Part shown: positions 1 to 7,652 of the stretch, piece by piece
Layout of the letters: every line of letters starts with the position of its first letter
Numbering within the stretch: position 1 is the stretch's first letter
Assembly (NCBI GenBank): GCA_027460605.1
Contig: JAPZAN010000063.1
Coordinates: 1-9,988, forward strand
Origin: Candidatus Methanoperedens sp.
GTDB lineage: Archaea > Halobacteriota > Methanosarcinia > Methanosarcinales > Methanoperedenaceae
Reading direction: 5' to 3'
Length of the DNA: 9,988 nt
The notes under the pieces: generated by a model
Database searches by the model: none
Told to the model about the DNA's origin: nothing
What the model saw: the letters and a program-made list of their open reading frames with translations, nothing else
Program-made: the position numbers and the translations under genes

Positions 1-542
1 GAGACCGGGTCTAAAGCCGACGTGGGCTCATCGCACAGGATAATTTCGGGCTCGACAGCCAGCCCTCTTGCAAGGCAGAGCCTCTGCTGCTGCCCGATGG
101 AGAGTTTTGACGCAGGTGATTTTAACCTGTCCCTGACCTCGTCCCACAGCCCTCCGATTTTCAGGTATTTCTCAACTATTTCGTCCAGTTTCTTTTTGTC
201 TTTAATGCCATGTAGCCGCGGTCCGTAAGCGACATTATCATATATCGACATGGGGAGAGGGTTGGGCTTCTGCGGCAGCAAACCCATCCTGCGCCTCACG
301 TCAGTAATTTCAACGCTGCCGTCCAGCACATTAATATTATCCACAATTATTTTACCTGTAGCTCTTGCCCCGTCTGTCAGGTCGATAAGCCTGTTGAAGC
401 ATTTAAGCAAAGTACTCTTACCGCATCCCGAGGGACCTATGATGGCTGTTATTTGCTTTTCCGGTATTTCAACTGTTATATCCCGAAGTGCCTGGTGGTC
501 ACCGTAGAATGCGCTTAAGTTCTGGATACTTATGTGGCTCAT
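1..542 (-). CDS. pstB: Phosphate ABC transporter ATP-binding protein PstB (partial, C-terminus outside window)
   Basis: Cytoplasmic ATPase that powers the PstCA phosphate permease. About 180 N-terminal residues are visible: Walker A GPSGCGKST at 36-44, the Q-loop in LLPQKPNPLPMSIYDN (Q91) typical of PstB, ABC signature LSIGQQQR at 147-154, Walker B IILCDEP at 167-173 and D-loop SALD at 175-178. The start is ATG at 542-540, with Shine-Dalgarno AGGTGAT (552-546) overlapping the pstA stop and only 4 nt between the genes, so translation is probably coupled to pstA. The signature has Ile where LSGGQ has Gly; I recall similar PstB subfamilies, so this is probably normal. No break is seen in this gene, unlike pstA and pstS upstream. 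Confidence 0.96.
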   Translation of the reverse strand, partial: MSHISIQNLSAFYGDHQALRDITVEIPEKQITAIIGPSGCGKSTLLKCFNRLIDLTDGARATGKIIVDNINVLDGSVEITDVRRRMGLLPQKPNPLPMSIYDNVAYGPRLHGIKDKKKLDEIVEKYLKIGGLWDEVRDRLKSPASKLSIGQQQRLCLARGLAVEPEIILCDEPTSALDPV

Positions 543-546
543 ATAA

Positions 547-1270
547 TCACCTGATAATATTCTTCATAAATCTCTTTGATAAAGCCCGCGATGCAATACT
601 CAATGCAAGTACGATTATAAGAAGTATCAACGCACTGGCATAAGCCCGCGCCTGCACCTCCGGGAATGGCGTGCCGAGCTGGAAGAACACCGCAAGCGGC
701 AGCGATGCTACAGGGTCAAGCAGGGAGCGCGGAAGGCTGTCTGTGTAACCTGCTGTGAAGAGTATTGAGGCTGCATCTCCGATTCCCCTGCCGAAGGCAA
801 GAATCACACCGGTCACTATGCCGGGCAGAGCCTGCTTCACAACTACCCGTGCTGTGGTCTCAAATCGTGTAGCTCCGAGTGTGTAGGAAGCTTCTTTCAG
901 TTCAGAGGGAACCATTTTTATTACCTCTTCCATTAATGAATCCAAAGGCGCCGTACACAATAGAGGGAGTGCCCCAGAGCACATCAAGTGAGAGCCTGAT
1001 ATAATATGCAGCCTTTGTTTTCCCGATATAATCTTTTTGCAGTGCCAGCGCCGCAGGCAGGCTTATCATAAGGGCAAGAATCAGGCTGCCAAACGCTAAG
1101 TACAAAGAACCCACTATGGCATTTAGAATTCCTCCCTCCTTTCCGAGATAGTATCCACCCTTTGGCGTTTGTGTAATCATGCTAAAGGTCAGAGCAGGAG
1201 CGCCGTTCCAGATAATCACCCCAACAACCATGAAGAGGCTCCCGATAACGATAGCCAGCGATGTTAGCAT
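547..1270 (-). pseudogene. pstA: Phosphate permease subunit PstA, disrupted by an internal out-of-frame deletion
   Basis: Inner-membrane permease partner of PstC. The first frame (ATG 1270, sharing one base with the pstC stop in TGATG; a GTG lies at 1273) encodes the N-terminal helices up to DVLWGTPSIVYGAFGF, ending near 938. It then runs into unrelated residues and stops at 902-904. The family sequence resumes in another frame at MEEVIKMV (933) through the EAA loop LKEASYTLGATRFETT and the last helices to 547. Only 4 nt separate the two conserved parts. PstA proteins normally have about 30 residues there (a transmembrane helix between the GAFGF and EVIKMVP motifs), so roughly 85-90 nt appear missing. 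Either the gene is decayed or the assembly lost a segment. The pstA identity is secure; its functional state is not. Confidence 0.85.
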
Positions 1271-2151
1271 CACGCAGCAATAGTAAAGAACAGAATGACA
1301 AGCATCAATATAAGAGCGGCAAGGAGCAGTGCAGAATCATATAGCGGTATTGACATCATCTCCCCGTAATTATTAGCAATAAGCGCAGGCAGCGGATATG
1401 CCGAATCAAATATCGAGGAGGGAATATTCGGCACGTTCCCTACAACCATGAGAACCGCCATAGTTTCGCCAAAGGCGCGTGAGAACCCAAGTATAATAGC
1501 CGCTGCCATCCCCGGATATGCAATCCGCATCACTGCATGCTTTATAGTCTGCCACCGTGTGGCGCCAAGCGACAGGGATGCCTCCCTTACCTCGAATGGC
1601 ACAGCCCTTAACACCTGCTCTGAGATTGAAATGATAATGGGGAACACCATAATCGCAAGTACGATGCCGCCTGCAAGAAGACTGTAACCTGTGGAGTAGC
1701 CGCTCATATTGAGAAATGGTATCCCCAGCTTTCCTATTACAGGCGCAATATCCGCTATCAGTGGAACCACGGCAAGCACACCCCACACGCCATACACTAC
1801 AGGCGGTATCCCTGCAAGCAAATCTATCACCGGCAGAACCTTTGCCCTTACCTTCTCGTGTGCATACTCGGCAAGGTAGATTGCGCTCAGTATGCTAAGC
1901 GGCACGGCGAAGACCATAGCAAGAATGGTCACATAGAGCGTACCAATAATGAACGGGTAGAAGCCGAACTCACCCTGAAATGGCATCCATGTGCTGCCAA
2001 GCAGAAGGTCTCCCAACGATTTTGCCTCAAGAATGGGCTTTGACCGCAGGTAAAGGGCAATAGCTATGACAAATACCAGCACGCTTGAAAATAAAGCAGC
2101 AGCCAGCATGAGCCTGCCCGCAAGGGCATCCTTCAACCTTCGAATATGCAT
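1270..2151 (-). CDS. pstC: Phosphate ABC transporter permease PstC
   Basis: Permease subunit of the high-affinity phosphate importer, 293 residues, the usual family length. Visible features are an N-terminal hydrophobic helix (about 13-35), several more transmembrane segments, the PstC motif LLAGIPPVVYGVWGVL, the EAA coupling loop VREASLSLGATRWQTIKHAV that contacts PstB, and the conserved AFGETMAVLMVVGN. The frame is intact. The start is ATG 2151 just after the pstS-pstC intergenic hairpin; no strong Shine-Dalgarno precedes it. The stop shares a base with the pstA start. It lies in the order pstS-pstC-pstA-pstB, transcribed leftwards. Confidence 0.96.
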   Translation of the reverse strand: MHIRRLKDALAGRLMLAAALFSSVLVFVIAIALYLRSKPILEAKSLGDLLLGSTWMPFQGEFGFYPFIIGTLYVTILAMVFAVPLSILSAIYLAEYAHEKVRAKVLPVIDLLAGIPPVVYGVWGVLAVVPLIADIAPVIGKLGIPFLNMSGYSTGYSLLAGGIVLAIMVFPIIISISEQVLRAVPFEVREASLSLGATRWQTIKHAVMRIAYPGMAAAIILGFSRAFGETMAVLMVVGNVPNIPSSIFDSAYPLPALIANNYGEMMSIPLYDSALLLAALILMLVILFFTIAA

Positions 2152-2184
2152 ACTCTATAAGTCCTTTTCTAACATAAAAAATAT

Positions 2185-2209
2185 AAGGTTAAGGCAAAAC
2201 CTTAACCTT
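2185..2209 (-). terminator. Hairpin with T-run between pstS and pstC (partial terminator / mRNA stabiliser)
   Basis: Perfect 10-bp stem AAGGTTAAGG / CCTTAACCTT with a 5-nt loop. On the transcribed minus strand it is followed by ATA and six T (2181-2176). Its position between the substrate-binding protein gene and the permease genes suggests partial termination or 3'-end protection, giving more PstS than PstCAB. That role is inference from comparable transporter operons. Confidence 0.7.
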
Positions 2210-2219
2210 TCCATTAGTT

Positions 2220-2233
2220 CCCGTAAATACGGG
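2220..2233. repeat. Short inverted repeat just after the pstS stop
   Basis: CCCGTA / TACGGG, a perfect 14-bp dyad 3 nt downstream of the pstS stop codon and ahead of the larger hairpin. It probably adds to the RNA structure of the pstS-pstC spacer. Confidence 0.45.
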
Positions 2234-2236
2234 GTC

Positions 2237-3108
2237 TCATTCAAGCTTTTTCAACTCACCATCAAGATAGTCCCTGGACAACTCTATGTAACCCACCTCA
2301 TCCACATACTTCTGTCCGTCGGTTAGAACCCATCTGATGAATTCGGAAGTTATTCCTTTAGGCTTTCCTCTGGTCACAAATAATTCGACTCTCGCCGGGG
2401 GGTGCGGGAAAACTCCTTTCTTTATTGCTGCAACGGTTTTATCTTTCGTGCTTATATCTTCATCCGGGTCGATGATGCCGTTCTCATTCAGGTCGAATGA
2501 AATTATCTTGACGCCCGGTACAGGAAGCCCTGTCTTCATATCGAAAGCATAGTTATAGTTGTTGTATCCCAGACCAAGGGAATCTTTCTGCACAGCAGCC
2601 AGAAGTCCGGGGTCGCCGTAAACGCCTGTGCCTTTTAGAGCCTCCTGTTTCTTGCCCAGGTACTTTGCCCATACCTCAGGCGCGCCTGCTGCATCGCTCC
2701 TCGTATATACATGAATTTCTTGTTTTATCTCTGGATTCCCGATGGCTTGTCCCCATGTTTTTACAGTTCCGTTGATATATATGTCCACAAAAGTCTTTCT
2801 CTTGATGCCAGTTTTCAATATCTCCTGAGCTGCTGGGTTCTTTTCATTGATTACTGCCACAACGGCATCCTTGGTCACGCCGATTGGATATGCGCCTTTT
2901 TCAATCTCTGAAGGATCAACATCCCTTGAAAAAGTTCCTTTGAGCTTACAGCGGTCTGTACAGCCGTGGCTCCGGATGATGCCGGTGTTGTAGTGACAGC
3001 AGCAGTAGGCGTGGACTGGGTTTCAGACTTTGGCTTACCGATGCATCCTGATAATAAAGCTCCGATTAATACCGTAATAAGAATGATTGTAATAATTTTT
3101 CCTTTCAT
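2237..3108 (-). pseudogene. pstS: Phosphate-binding lipoprotein PstS, disrupted by an internal deletion and frameshift
   Basis: Extracytoplasmic phosphate-binding component. The start is ATG 3108 with Shine-Dalgarno GAGGTG (3120-3115) 6 nt upstream; the GTG at 3117 lies inside that site. The N-terminus is a lipoprotein signal (MKGKII, hydrophobic core, lipobox LLSGC with Cys22) and a Thr/Ser/Ala-rich linker. The frame then shifts near 2929-2937 and the conserved mature domain resumes as SRDVDPSEIEKGAYPIGVTK and runs to 2237. PstS proteins normally carry about 50 residues between linker and SRDV, including the first phosphate-binding loop; these are absent. The second lobe retains YTRSDAAGAPEVW and an EF-hand-like loop, DLNENGIIDPDE. 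Decay or an assembly gap; identity is secure. Confidence 0.85.
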
Positions 3109-3258
3109 TAATTCCACCTCGAATTTCTTAAAATGCTCTTCTGTTCTTGCAGGAAATCCCGGATATGTAGAAATTCTGCATTATGTTTTATATATCTATT
3201 CATTAAATTGTCGTCATCGAATCCTGTGACGGCAAAGATGATTCCTTCTTGTATTCAT
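3108..3258 (-). CDS. Putative 49-residue leader ORF upstream of pstS, requiring a +1 shift near its start
   Basis: Unrecognised. An ATG at 3258 has a strong Shine-Dalgarno (AGGTGA, 3271-3266, 7-nt spacing) and lies about 28 nt after the predicted transcript start. In frame 0 it gives only 14 residues (MNTRRNHLCRHRIR). Skipping one A at 3249 opens a frame beginning MNTEGIIFAVTGFDDDN that runs to TAA 3110-3108, sharing a base with the pstS ATG (TAATG). The same arrangement recurs at 8799 (minus) and 9252 (plus). The later in-frame ATG at 3203 offers a conventional alternative start. The tight overlap suggests coupling to pstS translation; function unknown. Confidence 0.45.
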
Positions 3259-3270
3259 TTTTAATTCACC

Positions 3271-3306
3271 TGCTTATGAAATAAGCAAGTGCAAATAAGC
3301 AAGCAC
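3271..3306. repeat. Tandem 14-bp repeats with an inverted half-site at the pstS transcript start
   Basis: AAATAAGCAAGTGC (3279-3292) is followed directly by AAATAAGCAAGCAC (3293-3306). The half-site ATAAGCA also occurs inverted at 3271-3277 (TGCTTAT-gaa-ATAAGCA, 3271-3287). The array starts right after the TATA box and covers the predicted start site (about 3286), a position typical of archaeal repressor operators. A phosphate-responsive repressor is plausible but inferred. Confidence 0.55.
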
Positions 3307-3373
3307 ATATAAATATGCAGAGAAACAGGCGATAATTGGAACGATGATTACAAAAACCGAATAATTGCGGCAA
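3307..3373 (-). promoter_or_regulatory. pstS operon promoter with shared A and B boxes
   Basis: TATA box at 3307-3316 (minus ATATTTATAT). B box at 3313-3334 abuts it (minus TATCGCCTGTTTCTCTGC followed by ATAT), identical over 22 nt to the metY promoter. A box at 3364-3373 (minus TTGCCGCAAT, extended as TATTCGG) is identical over 23 nt to the yeiH promoter. 29 nt separate A and B, exactly as at metY. The 5' edge lies about 24 nt from the metW stop. Confidence 0.75.
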
Positions 3374-3396
3374 AAAATGATGGAATAGAAGATGCA

Positions 3397-3990
3397 TCAC
3401 TTTGAAATAAGGAAAATACCTGTTTGTGCGAACAGGTTCGGTAATATCCTTACAATTCCGATCCCATTAAGAAAGGCAGTTCTTTTTATTTTGATATCTC
3501 TTTTCTGGCAATATTCCACGAAATCAGAAATGCTCAGGAAATGAAGGTTAGGCGTTTCATACCATTCGTATGGCAATGACGGCGTTATTGGGGTTTTTCC
3601 CCTGAAAAAAATCTGATACCGCGTGTGATAATGTGCAAAATTCGGAAATCCAATAATCACTTCTTTTCCCACTCTCAACGACTCGTTCAGAACCACACCA
3701 GGCTTTCTAACCTGCTGGAGGCTCTGGTTAAGTATCACGTAATCGAATGTTGCATCCCCGTATTCTGACAAACCATTATCAATATCCTGGTGAGACACGC
3801 TCAAACCAAGTGCCACGCATTTATAAATCGCCTGTTCATCTATTTCAATTCCGTGCACCCTGGCATTCTTTTCCCTTATAATCAGTGATAGCAATTCTCC
3901 CTCGTGGCATCCAAGATCAAGCACAGAGGACTCGCCTTCGATCCAATCAAGAATAATTCTGTATTCTAATTTGATAGAGTCATATCCCAT
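3397..3990 (-). CDS. metW: MetW-like methyltransferase-fold protein
   Basis: MetW family protein, usually paired with MetX in methionine biosynthesis; its exact biochemical role is not well defined. 197 residues from ATG 3990, the family's usual size. It has a class I SAM-binding fold: motif I VLDLGCHEGE (23-32; His where LDLGCGxG has Gly), acidic GIEID (47-51), HQDIDNGL (67-74), FDYVILNQSLQ (82-92), and the MetW signature FPNFAHYHTRYQ followed by LPYEWYETPNLH. I chose 3990 because it has GAGG just upstream and overlaps metX by 11 nt; ATG 4014 or 4008 would extend it by 8 or 6 residues. Last gene of metY-metX-metW. Confidence 0.9.
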   Translation of the reverse strand: MGYDSIKLEYRIILDWIEGESSVLDLGCHEGELLSLIIREKNARVHGIEIDEQAIYKCVALGLSVSHQDIDNGLSEYGDATFDYVILNQSLQQVRKPGVVLNESLRVGKEVIIGFPNFAHYHTRYQIFFRGKTPITPSLPYEWYETPNLHFLSISDFVEYCQKRDIKIKRTAFLNGIGIVRILPNLFAQTGIFLISK

Positions 3991-5167
3991 AATCCTCAAC
4001 CACTGCATACCCATTAAACACTTTTTTCAAGAAATGCTTGACCAGATGCGTTTCTTCCTCAATTTCCAGGAGGAATGCATCATGCCCGTAGGTAGAATTT
4101 ATCTCGCAATATGTGGCTTCAATACCGGTCAATTTGCATATTTTTAAAATCTCTTTTGATTGATAAGTCGGGTATAGCCAGTCTGATTTGAATGCAATTA
4201 TGAGGAACTTTGCCTTAATTCCTTTAAAAACTTCGAAGAGAGTCTTGCCATTTGAAAGGTCGAAATAATCCAGCGCTTTAGTGATATACAGGTACGAATT
4301 TGCATCAAACCTCCTGACAAAATTGTCCCCGTGATAATGAAGATACCCTTCTACTTCAAATTCTGCCTCGAATTTTGAATTTCTTTTTCCATTATGGAAA
4401 CGCCTCCCGAATTTCTCACTCATCGAGACATCGCTCATGTAAGTGATATGACCTATCATCCGTGCCACTGCAAGTCCTTTTGCTGCAAGCGCCCCGCCGT
4501 AGTAATTCCCTCCTTTCCAGTCAGGGTCTGCCATGATGGCCTGACGCCCCACTTCATTAAAAGCGATCTGCTGCGGAGAATGTTTCAGTGTCGTGGCAAT
4601 GGGAATAACAGAGCGTACCCTCTCAGGATAAGAGGCTACCCATTGCAGCGCCTGCATTCCTCCCATCGAGCCGCCCACAACGCACAGGAGTTTTTCGATC
4701 CCGAGATGGTCTATCAGGCGCCTCTGGGCATTTACCATGTCTTTTATCGTGATCGTCGGGAAATCCAGCCCGTATGGTCTGTTTGTCCCGGGATTTATAG
4801 AAGACGGACCTGTCGAGCCTTTGCACCCGCCAAGCACATTTGAGCAAATCACAAAATAAGTATCTGTATCAAATGCTTTTCCAGGTCCTATCATTTCATC
4901 CCACCATCCGGGTTTCCCGTCCCCGTCATGAAAACCGGCAGCATGTGCGTCACCAGAGAGCGCATGAAGTATTAGAATCGCATTGGTTCTCCGGGCGTTG
5001 ATCCTGCCGTATGTTTCATAAGCCAGCGTAACCGGTAGTTTTTCTCCAGAGTCAAGGATCAACTCATCCGGAGGAGCGGCGAAAGTAAAGTATCTGGTTT
5101 CTACAAGTCCGATACTTTCACTTTGTTTAACTTTTTGTAAACTTTCCAATACGATTGTTCCACTCAT
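3980..5167 (-). CDS. metX: Homoserine O-acetyltransferase MetX
   Basis: Transfers an acetyl group from acetyl-CoA to homoserine, making the O-acetylhomoserine used by MetY. 395 residues of alpha/beta-hydrolase fold, a typical length. The nucleophile elbow is GGSMGGMQ with Ser167; Asp329 in KSDWLYP and His362 in YGHDAFLLE complete the triad. NVLGGCKGSTGPSSINP and RRFDANSYLYI are family hallmarks. The frame stays open to 5236, but residues upstream of ATG 5167 overlap the metY end and are not family-like, so I place the start at 5167, 7 nt after the metY stop, with weak Shine-Dalgarno TGATC. Intact. Whether it uses acetyl- or succinyl-CoA cannot be read with certainty. Confidence 0.95.
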   Translation of the reverse strand: MSGTIVLESLQKVKQSESIGLVETRYFTFAAPPDELILDSGEKLPVTLAYETYGRINARRTNAILILHALSGDAHAAGFHDGDGKPGWWDEMIGPGKAFDTDTYFVICSNVLGGCKGSTGPSSINPGTNRPYGLDFPTITIKDMVNAQRRLIDHLGIEKLLCVVGGSMGGMQALQWVASYPERVRSVIPIATTLKHSPQQIAFNEVGRQAIMADPDWKGGNYYGGALAAKGLAVARMIGHITYMSDVSMSEKFGRRFHNGKRNSKFEAEFEVEGYLHYHGDNFVRRFDANSYLYITKALDYFDLSNGKTLFEVFKGIKAKFLIIAFKSDWLYPTYQSKEILKICKLTGIEATYCEINSTYGHDAFLLEIEEETHLVKHFLKKVFNGYAVVEDYGI

Positions 5168-5174
5168 GGTAAGA

Positions 5175-6408
5175 TCAATTAACTGTAGCCTGCAAAGCCT
5201 GCTCAATATCCTCTTTAATATCCTCCACATCCTCAATGCCTATCGACAGGCGAATATAATCCTGAGTTACTCCTGTTTCCTCCTGTTCTTTTCCGGTCAA
5301 TTGTTGATGAGTGGTCGAGGCGGGATGAATTTTTTCCTGACTCGTATCCTCCCTTGATGCCAAATCCTACAATCCCGCCATAGTATCCATTCAGGTATTT
5401 GGATGCGATCCTGTGATTCGGATTATCTTCAAGTCCAGGATAATTGACCCATTTGACCAAGGGATGTCCTTTAAGGAACCTTGCGACCTCAAGGGCATTT
5501 TCAGAATGTTTCCTTACACGCAACGGCAGCGTTTCAAGTCCCTGAAGGAACTGGAAAGCATTAAATGGGCTCAATGCCGGTCCTATATCCCTGAGAAGCT
5601 GCACTCTTACCTTTATGATGAAGGCGACATTCCCAAGACCGGGGAAGTTCCCGAACGTGTCCCAGTATTTTAACCCGTGATAACTTGGGTCTGGTTCCGT
5701 GAATTCAGGGAATTTGCCGTTGTTCCATTTGAAGTTCCCAGAGTCCACGATTACTCCGCCTATGGATGTGCCGTGTCCGCCAATGTATTTTGTTGCCGAG
5801 TCTACTATTATATCCACACCGTGTTCTATTGGTTTTACAATGCCAACGCCCACCGTATTATCCACGACAAAAGGAATGCCGGCATTATGCGCAATCTTTG
5901 CGATAGATTCAAAATCAGGCACATCCAGCTTTGGATTGCCGATAGTCTCGGCATATACAGCTCTTGTCTTGCTATTAATTGCTTTTTTTATTTCTTCGGG
6001 TTTGGTGGAATCCACAAACTTCACTTTTCTTCCAAGTTTTGGAAAGGTGTAGTGGAACAACTCATATGTTCCGCCGTAAAGATTATTTGCGGATACTATC
6101 TCATCGCCTACCTGCGTGATAGCAAGAAGCGCAAGTGTTTCTGCGGCTTGCCCCGAAGCAACGCCAAGGGCGCCGGTGCCTCCTTCAAGAGCTGCTATCC
6201 GTTTTTCAAATACGTCTGTCGTCGGGTTCATTATCCTTGTATATATGTTCCCGAACTCCTTCAGCGCAAAAAGGTTTGCAGCATGGTCTGTGTTCTTAAA
6301 GACATATGATGTTGTTTGGTAAATCGGGACTGCTCTTGCTCCTGTGGCTGAATCAGGGCTTTCCTGTCCTGCGTGTAACGCTATGGTTTCTAATCTTTGT
6401 TTTGACAT
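5175..6408 (-). pseudogene. metY: O-acetylhomoserine sulfhydrylase MetY, disrupted near the C-terminus
   Basis: PLP enzyme of the Cys/Met metabolism family that makes homocysteine from O-acetylhomoserine and sulfide. ATG 6408 has Shine-Dalgarno AGGAG 7 nt upstream. The main frame shows TRIMNPT, the PLP motif SATKYIGGHGT (Lys207) and Asp183, and stays family-like to GFGIKGGYESGK (residue 359, about 5332). It then runs out of frame and ends at 5233. The true C-terminus continues in another frame from IHPASTTHQQLT (5330) through IRLSIGIEDVEDIKEDI to 5175. About 22 residues that MetY proteins carry here (a KFI...SHLANVGDA-like stretch) are absent, so about 65 nt seem lost. The missing segment contributes to substrate binding, so activity would be doubtful if the break is real. 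Confidence 0.85.
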
Positions 6409-6456
6409 TTTGTTTCTCCTATGGTTTGATTTTTGAGAAATGATTGGCAGGATTGG

Positions 6457-6521
6457 TTATATATGCAGAGAAACAGGCGATAGTTGTCAGGATGGTTATG
6501 GAATTGGAAGGATTGCGGCAA
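6457..6521 (-). promoter_or_regulatory. metYXW promoter with shared A and B boxes
   Basis: TATA box at 6457-6464 (minus ATATATAA), about 50 nt ahead of the metY ATG. B box at 6461-6482 is identical to that of pstS over 22 nt. A box at 6512-6521 (minus TTGCCGCAAT) has the same 29-nt spacing, and the A dyad centre is about 56 bp from the TATA centre. Upstream placement suits an activator. Confidence 0.75.
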
Positions 6522-6529
6522 TAAGATAG

Positions 6530-6562
6530 AAAAAAAATACTCTGCTCTATTCCAGAGCAGAG
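6530..6562 (-). terminator. Hairpin-plus-T8 terminator of the yeiH operon
   Basis: On the minus strand a perfect 9-bp stem CTCTGCTCT / AGAGCAGAG (6562-6554 and 6548-6540, 5-nt loop) is followed by TA and eight T (6537-6530). The stem overlaps the last codons and the stop of the exporter gene (6547-6549). It resembles a bacterial intrinsic terminator; in archaea the T-run itself would suffice. Confidence 0.75.
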
Positions 6563-7650
6563 AACAGGATATACGATATGACTAGTGTCCAGATTATGTT
6601 AAACGTCTGTGCCACGGTGAAAGCTATGAACGGTGCTCTTCCTATTTTGCTAAACTCCCGGATAGAAGTCTCAGCCCCAATGCTCACGAAAGCGAAAGCA
6701 AATATCCACGAGCGTATCAACTTCGTTGCATCGATGGCTCCTGTAGAAAGAAATCCCAGTGAAGCTATCACTGTAACCGCTGCAAATCCGAGAATGAACT
6801 TGGGGAACCTGTCCCATATTTGCCGGGTGCTGACCTTCTCACCGCTTTTCTCAACTACTGTCGTGAAATAGAACGCCAGCAGGAAAGCCACAAAACCGAT
6901 GAGCACATTCTGGGACATTTTGACGACAGATGCCGCTTTCATAGCCTCATCTCCATAGAAAGCTCCGGCGCCTACTACGGCAGCCGTGGTATCAATTGTC
7001 CCGCCAAACCATGCTCCTGCCCATGCCTGGTTCATGCCTATTGCCTTTGCAAGGAGCGGCATGCCAAGGAACATGGGTATGACAAAAACAGCAACAAGCA
7101 AAAGCGTCATATTGAGGTGCTTTTTCTCGCCTTTGATTGCGCCGAAAGTGGCGATAGCTGCTGAAACGCCGCATATCGAAACTGCCGTGGAAAGCATATG
7201 GGCGAATTTGCGGTCTATCCCAAGCCTATGCGAGACCAGGATGGAAACATAATATACTGCGATTACAACGATTAATGCCTGAGCAAGCCCGCGCACTCCA
7301 TATGCCCATAATGTCCCTATGGATATCTCAGCGCCAAGCAGCACAAGTCCGATTTTGATTAGAAGCTCTGTCCTGAAGGCGGGTTTTATTTTTTCAAAAG
7401 CATTACTCAGGGGACGGGATAAATCAACTATACTGCGCAGTATCAATCCAAGAAGAATAGCGATGACAACATATTCAAATCCCCATCCTTTTCCGATCTC
7501 TACATTTGCTATCTTATTTTGCGAAATATATACCGAGAGTACAGCCAGCATAACAAGAATAGCAAATCCTATGAGGAAATATCCTGCCCTTGTAATAAAA
7601 GGCGTTTCATTCGATTTGCTAATTTCATTTGTTGTATTTTCATCCGCCAT
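6547..7650 (-). CDS. YeiH-family putative sulfate exporter
   Basis: Polytopic membrane protein of the conserved 'putative sulfate exporter' family (Pfam Cons_hypoth698 / YeiH), 367 residues. It shows about ten hydrophobic segments and family motifs: RTELLIKIGLVLLGAEI, AVSICGVSAAIATFGAIKG, the highly conserved AGAWFGGTIDTTAAVVGAG and VKMSQNVLIGFVAFLLAFY, and near the C-terminus VSIGAETSIREF. ATG 7650 lies 2 nt after the stop of a 37-residue membrane protein, with GGTG upstream, so the two are co-translated. It adjoins metYXW and shares their promoter boxes, which fits a role in sulfur balance. The sulfate substrate is a family-level annotation and taurine or sulfite export are alternatives. 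Intact. Confidence 0.9.
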   Translation of the reverse strand: MADENTTNEISKSNETPFITRAGYFLIGFAILVMLAVLSVYISQNKIANVEIGKGWGFEYVVIAILLGLILRSIVDLSRPLSNAFEKIKPAFRTELLIKIGLVLLGAEISIGTLWAYGVRGLAQALIVVIAVYYVSILVSHRLGIDRKFAHMLSTAVSICGVSAAIATFGAIKGEKKHLNMTLLLVAVFVIPMFLGMPLLAKAIGMNQAWAGAWFGGTIDTTAAVVGAGAFYGDEAMKAASVVKMSQNVLIGFVAFLLAFYFTTVVEKSGEKVSTRQIWDRFPKFILGFAAVTVIASLGFLSTGAIDATKLIRSWIFAFAFVSIGAETSIREFSKIGRAPFIAFTVAQTFNIIWTLVISYILFSALE

Positions 7651-7652
7651 GT

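Noticed and set aside
1406..1786. 126-residue minus-strand frame inside pstC
   Set aside because: It is an alternate frame of the intact, well-conserved pstC gene.
2424..2432. TTGCTGCAA, another A-box-like dyad
   Set aside because: It lies within pstS coding sequence with no promoter context; a chance match of a 9-bp pattern.
5168..5236. 23-residue N-terminal extension of MetX
   Set aside because: It overlaps the conserved metY C-terminus in another frame and is not family-like; ATG 5167 fits homologue length.
5677..6309. 210-residue open frame on the plus strand
   Set aside because: It is antisense to the strongly conserved metY coding region and has no family-like motif; a shadow of metY codon use.
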